From Phascolarctos cinereus (Eukaryota; Chordata; Mammalia; Diprotodontia; Phascolarctidae), in assembly GCF_002099425.1 (NCBI RefSeq), contig NW_018344068.1:726001-790000 (forward strand): DNA of 64,000 bases, written 5' to 3'. The notes under the pieces were generated by a model. That model was not told the origin of the DNA, did no database searches, and saw only the letters and a list, made by a program, of their open reading frames with translations. The translations under genes and the position numbers were made by a program. Below are positions 35,350 through 46,099 of the stretch, in pieces. Each line of letters starts with the position of its first letter. Position 1 is the stretch's first letter.

Positions 35350-36480
35350 TGGAAACTATTGATTCCTTTTGCTTATGGTGAGATTCATAGCGTTTCTCAC
35401 AAATGGTCAGTGTTTGGTTCTAAGTGGACTTTGCATGCCGTTCTGAGGCTTAGCAGTCCTGTTCTGAAAGCCCCCTCGCTGACTTTGATTGTGCTTGTCT
35501 CAGACAGCAATGAACTGTCTCTCTGTTGGCCTCTCTTTTGCCAGAAACTTCTCAGGCTTTTCTGAATGATAATCCCAATTCATTGAATGCATTTTGTATT
35601 CCAGCAGCTTGGCCTCCTCCCCCCCTCCCCACCCCAGCACATTTCTGATGCTAATGATATTATAATGGTTCTCCCCTAGGTGCTTCCTCAGTCAGACTGG
35701 GCCCCTTTCCATGGCCTTCAGCCAGAATGGTCTTTAACTCCTGGTAGCTGCCCATTGCTTCTCTGCCTTGTGGAGAAGCTGAGTGACTGCCCAAGTGGTC
35801 TGTCGTTCAGAGTTCCCTGGCATTATTATACCTACCCATCCCCCAGCATTGCTTCTGAATGGAAAGAAAGCCCAGTTGTATTTGTGGGTCACTTTGATCA
35901 GCCTGGGAGTGTGTTCTGTTGACTAAGCTATTTTTGGTCTCCCTGTTTTGAATAATGACCATTTTCCACCTGCAGGAAGGGTGTTTTATTTACAAATGAA
36001 CAATCATTCCCAGTCCCCGGGGAGAGAGGCCCCTCTACATCTGCCTGGGTCTATCTAAGGGGAAGCAACTTGGCAGATCTGGGTTCCAAGAAATGATTTT
36101 CTGTCAGTTGGAACCTGCTTGGAACCGAGGCCTTGGTGCTCAGACAGCAAGGGATGCTTTTCCCATTCGGAAGGGAGTTTGGAGGCAGCTGCACACTCTT
36201 CTTTGTGGCTTCAGTACATTTGTCCCATTCTGAATGAGCAGGATAGCTTTAGAGGCTTGGGCATTTGCTTTAGAAACTTGGAGCAAAAGCCTATGCAGAA
36301 AGGGCTGTCAGATTCTCCATTCTTTTCCCCGACTCCCCCATACTGGTTCTCTCTTCCATTACTTTAACTTCCTTTGGGAAGTTAACTTAGGTAATAATCT
36401 TCACTGAAAGCCTCATCCTGAAGCTGAATCTGGGGGTTAGTGAGCAGAGCCCCGCAATTTTATCTGTCCCTTCTAAAAAG
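35350..36480. other. Repeat-free block in MPG intron
   Basis: About 1.1 kb without a recognised mobile element. Short open frames only (for example 35680-35922), with no protein recognised. It might be conserved non-coding DNA, but this cannot be judged from one sequence. Confidence 0.45.
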
Positions 36481-36549
36481 CTATGTTGGTTTTTTAAAAG
36501 GAAGCAGTCCAAAGGCCCACTGTATGCCAGGCACCAGGGATCATTTATT

Positions 36550-36960
36550 TGCTCTTTTTAAAAAATTTTTCTTGATGCCTTTCATTTTTTACTCCACATT
36601 TTCCCAGTATCAGCCCAACCCTTTCCTTGTCATGAAAAAAATAGTTAAGTACAACTGATGTAGACAATGAGTATGACATCCAGTCCTTCAAAGTCTCCTG
36701 TCTCTCTGCCAAGAAGAGGGAGGTGTGTTGTCTCATCTGGCCTCCCGAACCAAAACTGCTCATTGTTCTTTTCTGAGTTTAGCTTCCTTGAAGTATTGTT
36801 TTTGTCTTTATTACTGTAGTCATTTTATAGCCCCCCCACCCCCATTTCTGCTTTCTTCACTCTGCCTTAATTCATTCAAGCCTCGCCATATGTCTCTGAA
36901 TTCTTCATATCTGTTATTTCTTCAGCACAATAACATTCTACTTTACTCATCAGCCTCTAT
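36550..36960 (-). mobile_element. L1 3' UTR fragment, reverse
   Basis: Degraded L1 3' UTR: CAACTGATGTAGACAATGAG region, then TTCTTCAGCACAATAACATT. Confidence 0.55.
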
Positions 36961-36990
36961 TCCTCTTCAACCAGAAGCCAGGTCCTAGAA

Positions 36991-37208
36991 CAGAGGTGTC
37001 AAACACAGGGTGGCTGGTGGGCATAGCACAGCACCCTTTAGTGCATCCAGTACTAGATTAAAATGTGATTGGGACATATTTAACAAAATTTAAAAAATGA
37101 AGTGAAAAGTAGATAATGTTACATTTTAAAATTAAGATAGTATGCCATGGTAGGGATCCTTATGTATGGGCTAACGGTCCTTGTTTCTGTTTGAGTTTGA
37201 CCCCACTG
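36991..37208. mobile_element. 218-bp hAT-like non-autonomous element, copy 2
   Basis: Begins CAGAGGTGTCAAACACAGGG and ends GAGTTTGACCCCACTG. It has the same length as the 31001 copy, lying in the opposite orientation (AACAAAATTTAAAAAATGA here). Flanks TCCTAGAA and CCCTAGAG fit an 8-bp target duplication with two changes. Confidence 0.85.
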
Positions 37209-37209
37209 C

Positions 37210-37636
37210 CCTAGAGAACTGAACTCTTTCATTCACTGATTTCCTGCCCCAGGACCCTGGGTGCCTCATGAAGCACTGTATCTTGTCTGGGCTCCAATTA
37301 TACTTCACTTTACTCATCAGCTGACAGGTCACCCTTAGTCTACCCTCCCCCTCCCCAAGTTTTCCAGTTCTGGAATCATAATCAGCTCAGCTTTGTCACT
37401 GCTTCTGGAAAGGTGTGTCAGCCTACCCCACTATGGCTCCACTGGCTATCCCTGTAACTTTCCAGACCAAAATATCCCTCCCTGCTCACCACTCCCCTCT
37501 CTATTTAGGTGTGTTGCCTCCCTCTGTATTAGAATGTAAGTTTCTTGAGAGGAGGGGGCAGTCTTCACTTGTGTTTTTGTATCCTTTGTTCTTCACATAG
37601 TACATGGCACATAATAAGTGCTTAATAAATGCCTTT
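37210..37636 (+). mobile_element. L2 LINE 3' end
   Basis: AGAATGTAAGTTTCTTGAGA, then GTGCTTAATAAATGCC. Confidence 0.8.
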
Positions 37637-37703
37637 TCTTTCTTTCTTTCATTCGTTCATTCGTTCATTCATTCATTCATTTATTCATTCATTCATTCAT
37701 TCA
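37637..37703 (+). repeat. (TTCA/ATTC)n microsatellite
   Basis: Tetranucleotide run grown from the L2 tail. Confidence 0.95.
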
Positions 37704-37807
37704 TATACCAGTTTGTTTAGCCAGATCTTGATCAATGGTAATCCACTTTCTTTCCAATTTTTTTCTACCACAGAATGTGCTGCTATGTCTGTTATTTCTT
37801 CATTCCT

Positions 37808-37957
37808 TTTTTTTTTTTTTTTGGTGAGGCAGTTGGGATCAGGTGACTTGACCAGGGTCACATAGCTAGTAAGTGTCAAGTGTCAGGTTGGATTTGAACT
37901 CAGGTCCTCCTGACTCCAAAGCTGAAGCTTTATCCACTGTGCCACCTAACTGCCCTT
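37808..37957 (-). repeat. CORE-SINE, reverse, inside an L1 piece
   Basis: T run, then GTGAGGCAGTTGGGATCAGG, ending GTGCCACCTAACTGCCC. Flanks TTCTTCATT and TTCTTCACT resemble a short target duplication. An L1 piece (reverse) lies at 37704-37800. Confidence 0.88.
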
Positions 37958-37959
37958 CT

Positions 37960-38345
37960 TCACTCTAACACATTTATTGAGAACCAACTGTGTACGGAGG
38001 CACTAGGAGAGGTCAAAAGTTTCTGTAGGACACAGCCCACACGTGGAGCTTCCAGCCTTGCACAGGGTAAGACACCAGCGCAGATAACCATAATACTCTG
38101 TGTTATATGAAAATGTATTCGAGGGTTCCAAAACCAAGTACTGCATGTGGTCTGAGGAAGATGGTCATTATTACCTGGGAGGATCAGGAACTTCATGTAG
38201 GCAATGGCATCTGAGCTGGGCTTTAAAGAACGGCTAAGAATTCTGCAGGTGAAGTAGGGGGTTGAGGATGTTGGCAGTATATGGAATATTGTGAGAAAAG
38301 GCATGGCGTAGAGAAGGTGCGGGGTGTGTTTGAAGGACTATATAA
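37960..38345 (-). mobile_element. Antisense L2 fragment
   Basis: ATTTATTGAGAACCAACTG, then GGGCTTTAAAGAACGGCTAA. A related piece follows at 38820-39010. Confidence 0.75.
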
Positions 38346-38424
38346 TCATGGGATCATAGGTTCAAAGGCTAATAAATTTAGAGGTGGAAGGAACCTTAAT
38401 GTTCAGCTAGTCCAGTCCCTTAGG

Positions 38425-38690
38425 GCAGCTAGGTGGCGCCATAGTGCATAGAGTGCTGGGCCTAGGTTCAGGAAGACTCATCTTCCTGAGTTCAAATCTG
38501 GCCTCAGTAATTTACTAGCTGTGTGACTCTGGGCAAGTCACTTACCCCTGTTTGCCCCAGTTTTCTCATCTGTAAAATGAGCTGGAGCAGGAAATAGCAA
38601 ACCACTGCAATATCTTTGCCAAGTAAACCCCAAATTGGGGTCATGGAGAATGGGACAGGACTTTAACAACTGAACAGCAACAAAGTCCAA
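38425..38690 (+). repeat. Long-form CORE-SINE
   Basis: Head GGGCAGCTAGGTGGCGCCAT to the long 3' part with CAAGTAAACCCCAAATTGGG and the end CAACTGAACAGCAACAA. Confidence 0.92.
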
Positions 38691-39060
38691 CCCCTCATTC
38701 AATAGATAAGGAGAATAGAGGCCCACAGAGGTTAAGTGATGTGCCCATGGTCACAGAGCTGGGAGTAAAACATAGGCTCCTGGCTTCAAGTCCATCCTGC
38801 TTCCTGCTATATCATGCTGTATTCTAATTTAACTGGAGCTTAGATTACATGTGGGGGAACAGTCAGCTGCAAAAGTAGGCTGGTGTCAGCTTGAAGAGGG
38901 CCTTGAAGGCCAAATTAGGAAAGTTGAGCTTTATTCACTAGGCAGAGGAGGGCTGCTCACAGGTGGTGAGTCAGAGGACAGAGCAAAGGGGATTGGAGAG
39001 AACCTCACACATACTAGTCTACAGGAGTAAAAAAGCTGGTGACTCCAGGGCTCTTCTCAG
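38691..39060. repeat. L3/MIR-type piece, then antisense L2
   Basis: AGAGGTTAAGTGATGTGCCC (38729 on), then GGCTGGTGTCAGCTTGAAGA. Confidence 0.6.
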
Positions 39061-39379
39061 CATTTGATCAAAGGAATCAGTATACCTTTTCCTGGCTGTC
39101 ACCTGCCTGCTTTGGATGGAGAAGTTTCAGAAGAGTCCTGGCTCTGGCGAGGCTGCTTTCTCCCTGCTTCCTGCCATCTCCGACTTGAGTCTGGAGGGAG
39201 GAGGGAGGAGATGGAAGTGGCTTCTGCAGGGCGGCCAGTGGCACCAGCGCAGGCAGGACTCATCCCTGGACCAGGCCCAGATTCTACAGGCCATCTCAGA
39301 GCAATTCACCTTCAGCTCACCTCTGCTTAGGCACTGTGTGAATCTGCAGACAGTGGCAGGTGGCAGCCAGCAAAACTAA

Positions 39380-39905
39380 TTCAAAGGGGCATCACGTCCA
39401 GAATACAGAAAAGAACAGTCCTGCTGTCCACCCTGGTCAGGCCATATCTGGTGTGCTCTGGACCTGACATCATAGGAAGGACATTCAGAAGCTGAAATAC
39501 ATCCAGAAGGATGTCCATAATGGTGAGAGGATTTGGAAGCTGTCACTTAAGGAAATATTGAAGGAACTGGATACGTGTTGCCTGGAGAAAAGAGGGCTTA
39601 GGCTTTGAAGGGCTATCAAATAGAAGAGGTATTAAGCTTATTCTCCTTGGCCCTAGAAATTAGAAGTAGGACCAGTTTGTGTCTGAGGATGGGGATTGTT
39701 ACAGGGAGGAAGACTTCGGCTGGCTTAATGTAAAGAAAACCATGCTAACAATTAGAACTGTCTAAAAGCGGAATGAGCTGCCTTGGGAAGTAGTGAAATC
39801 CCCATCGTTCAAGCGAGATATTGTAAAGGAGATTCCTCGTCAAGGAAAAGTCAGACTGGATGACCTCCTAGGCCCCTTCCAGCTGTTATGATGATCTTAT
39901 GTGTC
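39380..39905 (+). mobile_element. L3/CR1-type LINE 3' end
   Basis: The course matches the CR1/L3 end: TCAGGCCATATCTGGTGTGC, CTGGAGAAAAGAGGGCTTAG, GGAATGAGCTGCCTTGGGAA, GACTGGATGACCTCCTAGGC. Confidence 0.88.
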
Positions 39906-40429
39906 CAAAACAAGGCTGTGAAGAAAATGCTCTTTTGCCATGTCTTTGGGCCTGTTTACTCTAGTTGCCTTAAGGGCTTTGGAGTGGAAACATAATTATA
40001 GGATAGTCCATGCTGCTGTCATATGATGAGGAAAATAAGCCTAGGAGTCAGGAATACTGGGCCTGGTACATAGTAGGCCTTCATAAATGCTGACTGATCG
40101 ATTGGCCCAGTTCCAAGTCTCTCATTGATGGTAACGTTGGATGATTCATTTGATCTTCCAGGGCCCCATTTTCTCCACCCACAAAATGGGACCAGCCTGT
40201 TTCCACTTGAAAAGGACATGATCTGTTTTTTGTGCTTTGAATTCTTTGTAGGAAGGACTCTAGGGCACTTAGTGAGAGCATTGAGGGTGATGATGTAGCC
40301 CTTTACCGTTGGCCAAGCACATTCTTCACACCAGTCTTATGAGACTGAGAATATGAGTATCATCAGTTTCGTCTTACTGAGGAAGCAGGTGATGTGGTTT
40401 ACCAGCGTCACCCAGCTACGACACAGCAG

Positions 40430-40980
40430 TGTTTGGACTCAGAACCACAGAAGCCGAGTTGGCAGGGCCGTCGGAGGCCAGCTAGTCCAATAACACTTCA
40501 GCAGGACTGCCCCTGCAGTGGAGCAGGGCTCAGCACTCATCCAGCCTCTCTTCAGCTCCCCCAGGGCTCAGGATCTGGTCCTCTGGGGCCAGGCAGAATG
40601 AACCTGGCTCTTCTTCCATATGACGGCTCTGCAAGTACTTCTTCAGCCTAAGTATTAGAATTCCTTCACCAGATCCCCACATTTCATGATATTGATATCT
40701 GTCACCATGCTGGTCACCATCCCCTGGATGTTCTCTAGCTGATCAAGGTCCTTCTAAAATGTGGTCACCAGTACCGATAACAGTGCTCCAGGTGGAGGCT
40801 GAGCAGCGCGACATCCTTCTTCTGTTAACCACCTGAAAATCTCACAGGTGCGATTTGAACCCTGCTCCAAGTTCATCATTCTTTGCTTTCTCCAAGGAGC
40901 CCTGCTTAGGGCCTCTCCTAGAGGAATGAAAGTCACATTAGCTTTTGTGGATGCCATTTTTCACTCCTGACTGAGTGAGC
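40430..40980 (-). mobile_element. L3/CR1-type LINE 3' end, reverse
   Basis: CGGAGGCCAGCTAGTCCAAT, TTCTCTAGCTGATCAAGGTC, AACAGTGCTCCAGGTGGAGG are complements of the CR1/L3 3' region. Confidence 0.8.
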
Positions 40981-41259
40981 AGGCGCCGGGACTTCTGATG
41001 TTCAGACCCTTGGCTTTTTTTCACCATGCCGCTATTGGCTGAAGTATAGTCCTGGAGAACAGCATCTGCCACTTTGCCCACACGCTAGCTGAGAAGAGTT
41101 CTAGTCCATTAGCTCAAATTCTTACATGTGTTTTAGGAACTAAAGCTGACTTTGGAATGGAATGAAACCATAGCATTGCTCCTAGACTATCAATGCCAGA
41201 ACTTACATTGTAACTGCTTGTTCTTTCAGCCTCCTTCAAAGCACGGCCTCTGAATTTGG

Positions 41260-42440
41260 CCCGGCATTGGAACAATGTCAGAGGGCCCCAGCTTTGCAGT
41301 CAGAGGAACTGGGTTCAAATCCTGGCTGGCTATGCTGGCACTCTTCTCCCTGGGAGTCTGTTTCCTGTTTTGTAAAGTTAGGTGGATGGACTTTAAATTT
41401 TAACTGTAAGTCCCTCGTAGGTTGAAATCTTGTGATCCTGGAACCATATTCAGAAACGGCAACTGACCTCAAATGACCGTCTATTTTGGTCATTGGGGAT
41501 CCCACTCCTGTTATTTTCTTACCAGAGGTTGTGATCACAAATGACTTTTGGAATGCAGCTGTGACCTGTCAGGGCTCTGGTAACTCCATTATGAGACTAG
41601 CATGACCCCGGCTCTGGCTTTAGAATGCAGTCATCTGAACACAATTAAGAGCAGTCCCTTTGTATGATCATCCAAAACCACTTGGGTTCTGTTAGTTTTG
41701 TTTTGTTTTATAATGGAAAGGCCAGAATGAGTCTAATTAAGTAGATAGGAGGGCTTGAGCCACGTGTCAGTATGAAGACATTAAACAGTGAAGCAAAAGT
41801 TGTCTGGAAAAGAGTTCAGTTAGCTACTCAGAAAGTTCTTTAGTTGAGGGGTGGGTTGAATTGTTCTCCCTGGTGTATACCCACCCCTCCTTGGGAGCCC
41901 CCTCCCACATTTGGGGGAGTTATTACTTCCCTGTTCTACTCTGTCTGCTTGGCCTCTCATAAGTACTCTGCTGACATTATCCCAAATAGCTTTTCTTCCC
42001 TTTGGTCTGATCTCTGGGGCTCAGCTGGGCCCTGGGACTTTTTTCTCCTTGTGTGAGAAACTGAACAGATGAGAGCTTCATTCTTGGTCATGTCTTTCTC
42101 TTCTTTTGTTGTTAGGCTTTTTTGGGGAAATGATCAAGGGTCCAGAAATCATTTCTGGATTGAGCTGATGTTCAGGGTTGGTACTTCTCACCCTCTGACT
42201 CATTCAGTCTCAGGGAGGAGGCAAAGAGTCAGGAAGGAGATTCGTGTAATTTTTTTTGAGGGATTAATGATTATTGGAAAGGTCTGTGCTAGGGGGTTTA
42301 GAACTCGGGTCTCCTAACTGTAAGTGTGAGGCTCTTAATGCTCTACTATGATGGCCCCTGGCAGTGGTGTGCCAGAAGCAATGGGAGAAGGCCGAGGGGA
42401 GGGAGACAGCCCATGCTCAGTAAAGCAGGACTTGCTCTTA
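41260..42440. other. MIR pieces and unrecognised intron
   Basis: A MIR-like fragment lies at 41270-41440. The rest up to the MPG exon holds nothing I recognise. Confidence 0.45.
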
Positions 42441-42533
42441 TTGTTAGCAGTAAGTTAAGGGCTTGACTCTTTCCTCTCCTGTCTCTCCTAAGTTCTGCTC
42501 ATTCATCCAACAACTCTGCAACTTGCTTTCCAG

Positions 42534-42738
42534 ATTCTGGTCCGGAGACTACCTGATGGCACTGAAGTTCGAGGCCGGGTGGTGGAAACAGAGGCGTACT
42601 TGGGAGCCGAGGATGAGGCAGCACACTCAAGGGGAGGGAGGCAGACACCCCGCAACAAAGGCATGTTCATGAAGCCGGGGACCCTGTATGTGTACATCAT
42701 CTACGGGATGTACTTCTGCATGAACGTCTCCAGCCAAG
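42534..42738 (+). CDS. MPG: MPG catalytic-domain exon
   Basis: This 205-bp exon, bounded by CAG and AAG|GTGAGT, encodes 68 residues plus one base (phase 1 at its 3' end). It reads almost exactly as the mammalian AAG core. The VETEAYLG motif carries the catalytic general base (human Glu125; codon 42591-42593) and Tyr127. AAHSRGGRQTPRN carries His136. The segment LYVYIIYGMYFCMN carries Tyr159, the intercalating Tyr162 and Asn169. All these residues are intact, so purifying selection and a working enzyme are inferred. The preceding intron is 20.2 kb, and the following one 15.5 kb. Both are packed with transposable elements, whereas the human gene is compact. Confidence 0.97.
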
Positions 42739-42964
42739 GTGAGTGAGGCCAGGCCCAGCGTCCTCTACAGACCATGCTGGGGGCTGAACGAGGCAGTTCT
42801 GAGAGGGGTCAGCCCTTCGACCCTTTCCTTTCCTTCTTTCCAGAGAGAAGACGCCTCTGTTTGAGAATTTCCAAAGGACACAGACTTCTCTAAATCTAGC
42901 TCCTTTCCTCAGTCAGCTCTTCCACATTTCTTCCTTTGGCCTTCACCTCTGCTGAGAGGCAGCA

Positions 42965-43165
42965 TGATTTAAAAAAAAAATGGATATCTTTTGTCTTTAC
43001 ATTATCTCAGTTTCCCATTTTATCCCTTCCCCATCCTTCTCGGAGGGCGTACCTTATTAATAAAGAATTTTTTAAGAGGAAGAAAAAAAAGTTTAGCAAA
43101 ACCAACCAACACACTGGAAAAGGTCTGATGTTATGTGCACTGTTGCACACCCCTGGTTCTCCACT
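42965..43165 (-). mobile_element. L1 3' UTR fragment, reverse
   Basis: ATATCTTTTGTCTTTACATT, then TTATTAATAAAGAATTTTTT and CACTGGAAAAGGTCTGATGT. Confidence 0.75.
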
Positions 43166-43199
43166 GCTGCAGAGATTCAGGGAAAGCGTCTTCTCTGGA

Positions 43200-44630
43200 A
43201 AGCAGCCCAGTGTGGGGGAAAGCACACTGGATTTGGAGGGTCTTGGTCCCGGTCCAGGCCTGTGTCACTGGAAGATCCTTCTCTCATCTGGAGTAAAATG
43301 AAGGGGCTTGGACGTGGTGATCTCTAAGGCCCTTCCCAAGTACAAATCCTAGGATCTTAGGATCCTGAGTGCTCCTTCCCTAATTCTCTGCGTGTCATTT
43401 CCCTTCCTTACCTGCTGTCTTTTAAGAAAAGACAGAGAGAGAATTCAAGAATGAATATATAAAAAAATTCAAGCTGAGGAGAAAGAAGGGGTCAGACCTG
43501 GAGGCCCAGAGTTGGATGAGTGGGACTGAGGACAGGTGGGGCTTCAGTCCCCATCCTTGAGATTGCTTCTGAGAGCTTCTTGGGCCTTCCTGCAGGCCTC
43601 TGGGGCATTGAGACCGTCAGAGTCCCAGGGGCCTGGATCCAAGGTTAGGCCCCTAGTGAAGGCCATTTCCATGATAGGCCTGGGAAGGTCAGCACCTGAG
43701 AGCCCCGTGAGGTGTGTCTTGGCTAAATAAATATTGATTGATTAGGTAGTAAATAACTGAGAGGGAACAGGGAAGCCTAGTTGCTCTGAATAGTTTGGTG
43801 AAGTGCCTACCTAAGAAGTCTGGCAACAGCGACTAATGGTCACTTTAATATTGTCCCTATAACTCTTATCCCCTCCATTTCCTACCCCAAGAAGTGGATT
43901 GGCTTTTGTTTTCCCTGTAACAGGCAGTTCTGTCTCCAGGCTGACTTGAAGGGGCTGGCATTCTCTATATTGGAAATAGTCCAGCCTCAGCTTCCTTGCT
44001 TTCCTCCCAGATCTTGCCACTTGAAGAGTATGGAGGGAATTTTGCTCCAGAATCTTAAGGATCAAATCCAGAGAATTTGGAAAGGAAGGAGAAGGAGTCT
44101 GCCAGGATAATAATGCCAGTAATAACAGCAGCTTCAATCCAGGGAGTCCTCCCTTAGTCCATTGGTGTGCCTAGGCTTGTACAACATACCGTGGAAGAGA
44201 TGGAAAAGAAGGCTTTTGCAATCAAGCAGCATATACCCTTGTCTGAGAGAATGAATGAGCATAGAGCCCTTACTATGGGCTGGGCATTGTGCAAGGGCTG
44301 GAGATACAAATACAAACAAGCGAGGTAGGCTCTGCCCTCAAGGAGTTTACATTCTAACAGGGGAAGAGAATACATTTAGGGAAGTGGTGGCCAGGGAGGG
44401 AGAAGGGTGAGTAGTTATAAGGAAATTGACATGTTATTTCCAGGAATAGTAAAGTTGATTTGATTCCTCTTTTCAGAGCTAGAGTTGGGAAGATAAATGC
44501 AGGCTGTGGCATGACGTGGAGATGCCCAGGAGGTGGCTGAATGCTCATCGGTCAGGGCCTGGTATCCCAGGGGCCAGGAGAAGGCAGAAAAAGAAGATGC
44601 TGGGGGTCATGGGGGCTGCTGAGAACTGGC
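43200..44630. other. Intron with MIR and L2 scraps
   Basis: MIR-like core around 43230-43350. L2-like ACCCTTACTATGGGCTGGGC-type phrase around 44260-44400. No gene. Confidence 0.45.
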
Positions 44631-44639
44631 GAAAAAATA

Positions 44640-44790
44640 AAAAAGCATTTATTAAATACTTATCATGTGCCAGGTACTGGGCTAAATGCTGGGGATGACA
44701 AGATACCCAAAGGAATACAGTTCTTATTCTCAAGGAACTTATGTTCTAACAAGGGAAGGTAATGCATCAAAGGCACCGGTGATCAGGGAA
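44640..44790 (-). mobile_element. Antisense L2 3' end
   Basis: AGCATTTATTAAATACTTAT, then GTGCCAGGTACTGGGCTAAA. Confidence 0.75.
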
Positions 44791-45359
44791 GGGTGATTTG
44801 GTCTGAATAGTCACTGGGGTGTTGACTAGAGCCAAGGTGCAGGCAATTGATTGACATATCCTTTCCAGGAATAGTAAGTATACACGTCTGTGGCAATACC
44901 AGATTGTGTATGATCAAATAACTACCTGGAGAGGAGGGAAAGATGAATGTAGGCTATGATAGTTGAAGAAAGTTTCTTCTGGAAAGAGGGGGGTTTTGGA
45001 AATAATTTATTACTTTGTTCAGAGACACCAGGCTTCTTGACACCCAGAACCTCAGCTACCTTGGGAGAGTGACCAAGCCCTAGCATGCCCCACCTGGAGG
45101 AGTAGGCCAAGACCAAGACCCAGTGCCCTTGGCCTTTTCCTCTGACAACACCACTCCATGGAGACTGAGCGTTCCAATTCACTTGCCACCTGAAACATCA
45201 CTTCTATGTTTAGCCAACTCCCACCATATGTTACTTTTCCTATCCTTCTATTAATTTCCAGCTGTCTAGGAGTAAACTATCCCCAGCTTCTAGCTCCCAT
45301 TGTCATCCCATCTTCACCATCCCTGCCCCACGCAAATTTCACTCCAACTCTTCCCCTAC

Positions 45360-45850
45360 TTTTCTTTTTTTTTTAAAAAATAAGTTTCTGTTGGTATTTT
45401 CTGCTTCTTACATCACCATAGTTATCTCAAGTATTCCTCCCCCTTCTCCTTCCCCTCCCAGGAAGCCATCCAATATGACAAATAGCATTTTTTTAAGAGA
45501 GGAAGAAAAAGCATAACAGATCAATACATTGAAAAATGCTGAAAACGTAGAATATGTAACTCTTGTGTACCTGTCACTTCTACCTTCTCATATCTCTTCA
45601 TTTGAGTCCCACTTAAATTTTGTGATTTTGTTCCTCTTACTTTTGATTTTCTGGTGTTATTGTTCTTTCCATCTGCATTGTTAAAGTGGCTGTGTATGTT
45701 GTGTTCTTGGCTCTGCTCACCTCACTGTGCATCAGTTCATTTAGCTCTTTCCATGCTTCTCTGTATTCACCACACACATCATTTCTTACAGTGTGGTAAT
45801 ATTCTATTATATTCATGTACCTTCCCCAGTCAACGTGTGTATCCCTACTT
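45360..45850 (-). mobile_element. L1 3' end, reverse
   Basis: AATAAGTTTCTGTTGGTATT, AGGAAGCCATCCAATATGAC, and CAGTGTGGTAATATTCTATT. Confidence 0.85.
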
Positions 45851-46099
45851 TTTCACTGTGCCCTCTGGAATTTCTGTTTCATTATGAACAAACTTCCCAT
45901 CCTTCTGGATCTCTTCCCTTACTACTTCTTCTGTGTACTTGCCGTCACTGGAACCCAGCTTCTCCCAGATGGCACTAAATCCCTGGCTGTCATATCTACC
46001 ACTGGCCCTGCAGTGGGAAGCAAAACACTCCTTGCTCCCTGTTGCTACTTTGCCCTCCCTTTGCCAACGTGACTCAGCAACTTTTCTCCTTTTGAATTT

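Noticed and set aside
39064-39379. Two overlapping plus-strand open frames of 87-88 codons
   Set aside because: They overlap in different frames, a minus-strand frame overlaps them too, and no domain is visible. They look like GC-rich chance frames.
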